10,103 nucleotides of DNA from Legionellaceae bacterium (GTDB lineage Bacteria > Pseudomonadota > Gammaproteobacteria > Legionellales > Legionellaceae). Shown here in pieces: positions 5,290 to 10,103 of the stretch. The stretch covers positions 1-10,103 of the forward strand of contig CANISA010000033.1 in NCBI GenBank assembly GCA_947470005.1. Reading direction: 5' to 3'. The stretch's first letter is position 1. Each line of letters opens with the position of its first letter. The notes beneath the pieces were generated by a model. It saw only the letters and a list, made by a program, of their open reading frames with translations. It ran no database searches and had not been told where the DNA came from. Made by a program: the position numbers and the translations under genes.

Positions 5290-5640
5290 ATGAAATTACG
5301 TTTTGTAGCATTAGCCTTCCCCTTAATTTTCGCTTGTTCAGCTCTTTGTGCCGCATCTCCCGCCGTTCAAGGCGGCATCAGCTTTCAACAAGCATTAGAC
5401 GCAGTTTCAAAAGCTGGTTATAAAAATATTCATAAGATTGAACGTGAGCATAATTATTATGAAGTTGAAGCGTTTGATGCCCAAGGAAAAGAAATTAAAT
5501 TTAAAATAGATCCTATGACCGGCGCAATGACACCGATGACCGAAGGGAAGCATGGCAAAAAACATCATGCAAAACATCATGCAAAACATCATGCAAAACA
5601 TCATGCAAGCACGAAAGTTGCTACCAAACCTGCTGCTTAA
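5290..5640 (+). CDS. Secreted PepSY-like protein with histidine-rich repeat tail
   Basis: The 116-residue product has an N-terminal signal peptide (MKLRFVALAFPLIFACSALC), probably cut near residues 21-22, so it should be periplasmic; IFAC resembles a lipobox but has a poor fit at -2. Residues about 30-83 read as one PepSY-type domain: a helix (FQQALDAVSKAGY), then strands KIEREHNYYEVEAFD and GKEIKFKIDPMTGAM, ending in the family's D-x-x-T-G turn. The tail (87-109) contains four HHAK-type units and nine His, likely to bind metal ions such as nickel, zinc or copper; this is inference. ATG at 5290 is preferred over the adjacent TTG because AGGAG (5279-5283) is 6 bases before it. PepSY proteins are often periplasmic regulators or peptidase inhibitors. 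No metal transporter lies adjacent. Confidence 0.7.
   Translation: MKLRFVALAFPLIFACSALCAASPAVQGGISFQQALDAVSKAGYKNIHKIEREHNYYEVEAFDAQGKEIKFKIDPMTGAMTPMTEGKHGKKHHAKHHAKHHAKHHASTKVATKPAA
5560..5607 (+). repeat. Four perfect 12-bp tandem repeats coding the His tail
   Basis: The unit AAACATCATGCA occurs four times without a single difference, adding HHA-K each time. A degenerate copy may precede it at 5548-5559. Exact identity at synonymous sites points to recent expansion by slippage, so the tail length is likely to vary between strains without shifting the frame. Confidence 0.9.
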
Positions 5641-5656
5641 TGCCGGCGTTTTTTTT
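5631..5656 (+). terminator. Rho-independent terminator of the PepSY gene
   Basis: TGCTG (5631-5635) pairs with CGGCG (5644-5648), including two G-T pairs, around an 8-base loop, followed directly by eight T (5649-5656). It overlaps the stop codon region. A 10-bp tandem repeat (TGTGTAATGT/TGTGTAATGC, 5656-5675) and a second run of eight T (5677-5684) follow, possibly giving back-up termination. Confidence 0.5.
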
Positions 5657-5705
5657 GTGTAATGTTGTGTAATGCATTTTTTTTGTTACGCATGTGGTGA
5701 GTCGT

Positions 5706-5740
5706 CACTCATTCACACAGCCTATGCTGGTGAATGAGTG
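5706..5740 (-). promoter_or_regulatory. Long hairpin across the mutT stop codon
   Basis: CACTCATTCAC (5706-5716) is the exact reverse complement of GTGAATGAGTG (5730-5740). Inside, CAGC (5718-5721) pairs with GCTG (5726-5729), leaving one unpaired A and a 4-base loop. The total is 15 base pairs in 35 bases. It includes the mutT stop (5709-5711). No T-run follows on the minus strand, so it is not a standard terminator. It could stabilise the secA-mutT 3' end or block exonucleases. Confidence 0.5.
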
Positions 5741-6116
5741 ATATCAATGGCTGACTTGCTTCAAGTAAGTGGTGATTCTCTAAATCGCAAACACTCACCC
5801 AACGCAGGTCCTGTTGCGCTTCGCAGCAACGTGCTTCCCCTGTGTAATTGGACACATGATAAACCCACAAAGAAACCGTTCGCGTGGGATATTTGTGCGT
5901 GATGACCTCAATAAATGTGTGTTGAGTAATCGTAAGTCCTAACTCTTCTTGAATCTCCCTAATCAAGGCCGCACTTGCGGTCTCTCCTGACTCCAGTTTT
6001 CCTCCCGGAAATTCCCATAAGCCCCCCTGGGGGCTATGTAACGCCCGTTTGGTAATGAGAACCCGCTGTTTGCTATCCGTGATCACGGCAACAGCAACAT
6101 GCAGCGTCTCTGTCAT
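5709..6116 (-). CDS. mutT: MutT-type Nudix hydrolase (8-oxo-dGTP diphosphatase)
   Basis: MutT hydrolyses 8-oxo-dGTP to the monophosphate, preventing A:C transversions from oxidised nucleotides. The 135-residue protein begins MTETLHVAVAVI. The complete Nudix box G-x5-E-x7-R-E-U-x-E-E-x-G-U spans Gly39 to Leu61, preceded by GGLWEFPGGK. This length fits stand-alone MutT (E. coli 129) with no fused second domain. The start is the ATG at 6116, not a further-upstream in-frame ATG inside secA: that ATG shares four bases with the secA stop (ATGA), the standard sign of coupled translation. The secA-mutT order is conserved in gammaproteobacteria. Its stop codon is buried in a strong hairpin. Confidence 0.93.
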   Translation of the reverse strand: MTETLHVAVAVITDSKQRVLITKRALHSPQGGLWEFPGGKLESGETASAALIREIQEELGLTITQHTFIEVITHKYPTRTVSLWVYHVSNYTGEARCCEAQQDLRWVSVCDLENHHLLEASQPLISLIHQHRLCE

Positions 6117-8824
6117 GCAATGCTTCCATGGCAGGCTTTGTATTTTTTCATGGACCCACACGGACAAGGGTCATTTCGGCCTACTTTTTTTTCATCACGC
6201 TGAAACGTGGCGGCCATAGGGATGCTAGCCTTGTCCAACGGCGGTGCCAGCAGATTTACATCTTCTGCATGAATCAATTGAAGGTGAGAGGCCTGTTCAG
6301 CGCGGCGCTGTGCCTCGATCGCTCCCACGTCATCAGGCGAGGCAATCTCGATGGAGAACAACAACTTGATGATCTCATATTTTAACTGATCCAACATCGT
6401 GGAAAATAACGTAAAGGCTTCTCTTTTATACTCTTGTTTTGGATCTTTTTGCGCATACCCGCGCAAATGAATCCCTTGACGCAAATGATCCATCGCCGCT
6501 AGATGCTCACGCCAATGATTATCCATGGTTTGCAAAATAACTGATTTCTCAAATTGAGCCAAAATATCTCGACCCAACTTTCCCCCTTTTTCTTCATAAT
6601 AAGCCACACTCAGAGCATTGATTTGTTCTTTGATTTGCTCTGGTTGAATGGAATGATCCTGCTCAATCCATTGTTTGATGGGAATATCCAACTTAAAGTC
6701 ATCCCGCAGCACACCGACAAGCGCTTCAACATCCCACTGATCTTCCAAACTTTGTTCTGGAATATAAAGATCAACCAATGTACCCATGATCTCTGTACGC
6801 ATCAGATTGACTGAATCCAGTGGGTCGGTCATCCCAATGACCGACCCACGCTGCGCATAAATAACCTTTCGCTGCTCATTTGCTACGTTATCGTAAGTCA
6901 GCAGTTGTTTTCTCACATCAAAATGATGTCCCTCCAACTTTCGTTGGGCATTTTCAATTGCTTTGGTCACCAACGCATGCTCAATGGGCTCGCCAGGCTT
7001 CATACCCAAACGTCGCATGATGGATGCAACACGCTCAGAAGCAAAAATGCGCATCAAGCTATCATCTAACGATAAATAAAAGCGGCTGCTGCCCGGATCA
7101 CCTTGACGCCCTGCTCGACCACGCAGCTGATTATCAATCCGTCGTGACTCATGACGCTCTGAACCAATGATTCGGAGGCCACCTGCGGCGATCACAGCAT
7201 CGTGACGTGCTGTCCAGTCGGCTTTAGCGGAATCTCGTTCAGGCGCAGAGGCATCCGCAGGTAGATGCGCCAATTCAGCCGCCAAACTACCTCCTAGCAC
7301 AATATCGGTCCCGCGACCTGCCATGTTGGTCGCAATCGTTACGGCACTTGGTCGACCTGCTTCAGCAATGATTTGCGCTTCTTTTTCGTGAAATTTAGCA
7401 TTTAATACTTGGTGAGCAATGCCTGCTTTTTCCAATAAAAGACTGAGTTGCTCTGACGCCTCAATCGACGCCGTACCCACTAACACCGGTTGGGTACGTG
7501 CCACGCACGCGCGAACGTCTTCTATCACCGCTTGGTATTTATCAAGTTGAGTGAGGTAAACCAGATCAGGCGCATCCTCACGACACATGGTTCGATTGGT
7601 TGGAATAACAACCACCTCAAGATCATAAATTTCTTGGAACTCATACGCTTCTGTGTCTGCCGTTCCCGTCATTCCAGATAATTTATTGTACAATCTAAAT
7701 AAATTTTGAAAGGTGATTGACGCCAACGTCTGGTTCTCATTTTGAATGGGAACGCCTTCTTTCGCCTCCACGGATTGATGCAACCCTTCGGACCACCGTC
7801 TTCCAGGCATGGTCCGGCCTGTGTGCTCATCAACGATAACCACTTGATTGTTTTGGATGATGTAATCCACATCTCGATGAAACATCACATTCGCTTTTAA
7901 TGCAGCATTCACGTGGTGCATGAGAATAATATTGCTCGCATGATATAAGCTCTCTCCGGGCTCAAGTAAACCGGCTTCAATCAATCGCTCTTCGATGTGT
8001 TGATGCCCTGCTTCCGTCAAGTGCGCTTGTTTTTGTTTTTCATCAATCGTGTAGTCCCCTGGGCCTTCTGGGGTTTCTTGAATCACTAAGTGTGGAATGA
8101 TTTCGTTGATCTTGATGTACAGTGCTGAACTGTCTTCTGCTGCCCCAGAAATAATTAATGGCGTTCGTGCTTCATCAATTAAAATAGAATCGACTTCATC
8201 CACGATTGCAAAATTAAGCGTGCGCTGCACTTTGTCGTCCAGACTAAACACCATGTTGTCGCGCAAATAATCAAATCCAAACTCATTGTTTGTGCCATAG
8301 ACAATGTCAGCACGGTAAGCGGCCTGCTTTTCTGGGTGAGGCATATCAGGATAAATCACCCCGACAGTCAGTCCTAAAAATTCAAAAATAGGTCCAACCC
8401 ACAAACTATCCCGTTTGGCTAAATACTCATTGACGGTCACAACGTGCACGCCATGGCCGCTGATGGCATTCAAATAGGCAGGCAAGGTTTCCGTTAGCGT
8501 CTTTCCCTCACCGGTGCGCATTTCAGCAATATTACCCTCGTGCATCACCATGCCACCCATCAACTGCACATCAAAATGCCGAAGGCCTAATGTCCGCACA
8601 GAGACTTCGCGCACCACAGCAAAGGCCTCAGGCAATAAGTCATCTAATGACGCTCCTGCTTCAACCCGTGCCCGAAATTCACCCGTTTTAGACGCCAGTT
8701 GTTCATCCGTGAGGGCTTTTAAACTGGGTTCAAATGCCAAGATAGCCTGAACTGTTTTTTCCATTCGTCGCAACGTACGCTCGTTACGGCTACCAAATAT
8801 TTTCTTCATTAACGTGTTCAGCAT
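6113..8824 (-). CDS. secA: Preprotein translocase ATPase SecA
   Basis: SecA drives secreted proteins through the SecYEG channel by ATP hydrolysis at the inner membrane. The 903-residue length matches E. coli (901). Walker A is MRTGEGKT at 102-109 (Lys108) and Walker B is DEVD at 209-212. The preprotein cross-linking and second nucleotide-binding folds follow, with conserved blocks such as ATNMAGRGTDIVLGG and ESRRIDNQLRGRAGRQGDPG. The helical scaffold and wing contain HLAAMDHLRQGIHLRGYAQK. The C-terminal zinc finger C-x-C-x8-C-H (CPCGSMKKYKACH) for SecB and lipid contact is intact. Two unusual residues are Glu112 in TLTETLPAYL, where Ala is usual, and Met in CGSMKK, where Gly is usual. The ATG at 8824 gives the family N-terminus (MLNTLMKKIFGSRNERTLRR); its ribosome binding site is poor. 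It is the first gene of a secA-mutT pair. Confidence 0.98.
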   Translation of the reverse strand: MLNTLMKKIFGSRNERTLRRMEKTVQAILAFEPSLKALTDEQLASKTGEFRARVEAGASLDDLLPEAFAVVREVSVRTLGLRHFDVQLMGGMVMHEGNIAEMRTGEGKTLTETLPAYLNAISGHGVHVVTVNEYLAKRDSLWVGPIFEFLGLTVGVIYPDMPHPEKQAAYRADIVYGTNNEFGFDYLRDNMVFSLDDKVQRTLNFAIVDEVDSILIDEARTPLIISGAAEDSSALYIKINEIIPHLVIQETPEGPGDYTIDEKQKQAHLTEAGHQHIEERLIEAGLLEPGESLYHASNIILMHHVNAALKANVMFHRDVDYIIQNNQVVIVDEHTGRTMPGRRWSEGLHQSVEAKEGVPIQNENQTLASITFQNLFRLYNKLSGMTGTADTEAYEFQEIYDLEVVVIPTNRTMCREDAPDLVYLTQLDKYQAVIEDVRACVARTQPVLVGTASIEASEQLSLLLEKAGIAHQVLNAKFHEKEAQIIAEAGRPSAVTIATNMAGRGTDIVLGGSLAAELAHLPADASAPERDSAKADWTARHDAVIAAGGLRIIGSERHESRRIDNQLRGRAGRQGDPGSSRFYLSLDDSLMRIFASERVASIMRRLGMKPGEPIEHALVTKAIENAQRKLEGHHFDVRKQLLTYDNVANEQRKVIYAQRGSVIGMTDPLDSVNLMRTEIMGTLVDLYIPEQSLEDQWDVEALVGVLRDDFKLDIPIKQWIEQDHSIQPEQIKEQINALSVAYYEEKGGKLGRDILAQFEKSVILQTMDNHWREHLAAMDHLRQGIHLRGYAQKDPKQEYKREAFTLFSTMLDQLKYEIIKLLFSIEIASPDDVGAIEAQRRAEQASHLQLIHAEDVNLLAPPLDKASIPMAATFQRDEKKVGRNDPCPCGSMKKYKACHGSIA

Positions 8825-9043
8825 GGCCCTGATAATCCCCGTATCCGCTTAAGCATCAAAGGTGACTAATTTACTCGAATTTAACAAGAAATACCATGCA
8901 GTAAGAATCCATCATGATTTAAAACACATGAATGAACGCACTTGGGCGTGTGCAAACGCTCGGCTGTCCTGATTTCATTCAAATAGTGAGCTATATTTAA
9001 ATACATAGATTATATTTTATGTAATTGAGCACATATAATGCCA
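8825..9043 (-). promoter_or_regulatory. AT-rich leader region of secA
   Basis: This 219-base spacer must carry the secA promoter unless secA is read through from dusA. There is no secM-like gene: the short frames present (14 and 19 codons) have no ribosome binding site. The dusA-proximal third is very AT-rich, with a consensus -10 TATAAT (9009-9014, minus strand) lacking a good -35, and TACATA/TATGTA forming a small inverted repeat (about 9002-9023). A start there would give a leader of about 175 bases, long enough for regulation. No dusA terminator is evident. Confidence 0.35.
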
Positions 9044-10033
9044 TTAACCAGGTTCTTCCATCAACGCAAGGCGCTTCAGGGCGTCCTCAAACGCCACGAT
9101 GTCCCCTAGCTGTTGAATAGCCATCACGCTTGCCTTCCATGCGCGAGCGCCGGGCAAACCATGCACAATATTTAAAATGGGCTTTAAAACAAAGGAAATA
9201 GGTTCGTTTTGAACCGACGTTGATTGGATATATTCCACGTAGGCTTGGAGCAGCACCGCGCGCGTGAGCAAAGCCGTTTCCGGGTACAACGCGTGGTGGA
9301 TTTGGGCGATGGCGTATGGGTCTTGGCAGGCAAGACGGCCCAACATCACACCATCCACGTGAGACAGGTGGGTATGGATTGCATCGATGGCTTGAATATT
9401 ACCGTTAATAACCACTGGAAGAGCGGGCAGCGTTTCTTTGATACGATACACGTAGTCATAATGCAGCGGTGGAATGGTGCGGTTTTGCTTCGGATTGAGC
9501 CCGCGCAACCACGCTTTTCGTGCATGAACAATTAATTTATCACAGCCAGCGTCCAGCAAGTGCCCAACAAACGACGCGAAGTAGTCGTAATGATCATCGT
9601 TATCAATGCCAATACGCGTTTTTGCTGTTACAGGGATAGATACCACCTGCTTCATGGCCGCGATGCACGCCGCCACGTGCGCTGGCTCTCGCATCATGCA
9701 CGCACCAAATCGCCCGGCTTGAACACGATCGCTAGGGCAGCCTAGATTAAGATTAATTTCAGCGAACCCGCAGGCTTCAGCTTGCTTTGCCACATCAACC
9801 AAGCCCTTGAGCTCAGCGCCGCCGACTTGCAAGGCAAGCGATGGCAATTCAGTGGGATGATGCGCAAATGCACGCGTTGGATTATGATGCACCGCACCAA
9901 TGGTTTGCATTTCGGTGTATAACAACGCCTGAGGCGCTAGAATACGCATAAACACACGGAAATGCGTGTACGTCCAATCGATCATGGGGGCTATTGCTAG
10001 CGGTGAGATTAACGCAGGAGAGGACATAACCAT
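9044..10033 (-). CDS. dusA: tRNA-dihydrouridine synthase A
   Basis: DusA is a flavoenzyme that reduces uridines 20/20a in the tRNA D-loop using NADPH. The 329-residue protein matches family length. It begins with a TIM-barrel FMN-binding strand (PLAIAPMIDWTYTHFR, about 11-26). The active-site motif INLNLGCPSDRVQ contains the catalytic Cys99, followed by GRFGACMM. Then come VTAKTRIGID, the DusA-specific block HARKAWLRGLNPKQNRTIPP, and the phosphate-binding INGNI and DGVMLGR segments. The helical tRNA-binding domain forms the C-terminus. Start choice is open between Met1 (10033) and Met3, two codons downstream; neither has a clear ribosome binding site. It lies upstream of secA on the same strand but 219 bases away, so it is probably a separate unit. 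Confidence 0.95.
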   Translation of the reverse strand: MVMSSPALISPLAIAPMIDWTYTHFRVFMRILAPQALLYTEMQTIGAVHHNPTRAFAHHPTELPSLALQVGGAELKGLVDVAKQAEACGFAEINLNLGCPSDRVQAGRFGACMMREPAHVAACIAAMKQVVSIPVTAKTRIGIDNDDHYDYFASFVGHLLDAGCDKLIVHARKAWLRGLNPKQNRTIPPLHYDYVYRIKETLPALPVVINGNIQAIDAIHTHLSHVDGVMLGRLACQDPYAIAQIHHALYPETALLTRAVLLQAYVEYIQSTSVQNEPISFVLKPILNIVHGLPGARAWKASVMAIQQLGDIVAFEDALKRLALMEEPG

Positions 10034-10056
10034 CGTCTGTTTATAATAAGGCAGGT

Positions 10057-10085
10057 ATTGTACTCGATCGCCGTTGTTGTTTAAA
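10057..10085 (-). promoter_or_regulatory. Sigma-70-type promoter of dusA
   Basis: On the minus strand TTTAAA (10085-10080) and TACAAT (10062-10057) are separated by exactly 17 bases. They match consensus at 4 of 6 and 5 of 6 positions. Transcription would start near 10050, leaving a leader of about 17 bases before the ATG at 10033. This short leader fits the lack of a strong ribosome binding site. Confidence 0.5.
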
Positions 10086-10103
10086 ATACTTCCTCTTTGA
10101 AAA

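Noticed and set aside
5560..5607. CRISPR-like array
   Set aside because: The 12-bp units are directly adjacent without spacers and lie in frame in a coding gene, so they are a protein repeat.
6114..6167. N-terminal extension of MutT into secA
   Set aside because: The extra 17 residues are antisense-free overlap with the secA zinc-finger coding region and do not match MutT. The ATGA overlap at 6113-6116 is the typical coupled start.
8825..9043. SecM-like secretion monitor upstream of secA
   Set aside because: No ORF longer than about 20 codons with a ribosome binding site and no arrest-peptide-like sequence is present on the minus strand.

Overview
This window looks like chromosomal DNA from a gammaproteobacterium, most likely of the order Legionellales (Legionella/Coxiella relatives). 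This is inferred from protein resemblance, not from a search. SecA, shikimate kinase, DnaQ, RNase HI and DusA all read as gammaproteobacterial. An outer-membrane beta-barrel protein carries the N-terminal 'G-x-M-G-P-V' motif seen after the signal peptide in many Legionella barrel proteins. A POT-family transporter also resembles Legionella versions. Base composition is moderate, with AT-rich spacers.

Layout. Bases 2-403 hold the 3' end of an unrecognised plus-strand gene with a striking AT palindrome inside it. Bases 404-715 hold no gene but contain a GC-rich block (about 572-695) that folds on paper into several stems and follows a consensus -10 box. It may be a structured RNA of unknown class. 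On the minus strand come aroK (716-1243), then a 443-base spacer with two candidate small ORFs: a 23-residue aromatic-rich leader peptide in front of aroK, and a 44-residue plus-strand ORF with its own promoter and ribosome binding site. The minus-strand pair rnhA-dnaQ (1687-2827) follows, transcribed away from a divergent POT-type peptide transporter gene (2931-4394). Two secreted-protein genes follow on the plus strand: the beta-barrel protein (4442-5161) and a PepSY-like protein ending in a histidine-rich repeat tail (5290-5640). The rest is on the minus strand: dusA (9044-10033), an AT-rich 219-base spacer, secA (6113-8824) and mutT (5709-6116), whose start overlaps the secA stop.

Functions. 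Most genes are housekeeping: protein export (SecA), nucleotide-pool sanitation (MutT), replication fidelity (DnaQ), RNA:DNA hybrid removal (RNase HI), tRNA dihydrouridine synthesis (DusA) and the shikimate pathway (AroK). The 2.9-5.6 kb section is the accessory, envelope-related part. I see no insertion sequence, phage gene, CRISPR array, tRNA or rRNA. The strongest candidates for something undescribed are the structured block at 572-695, the aromatic-rich mini-ORF before aroK, and the small ORF at 1535-1669.
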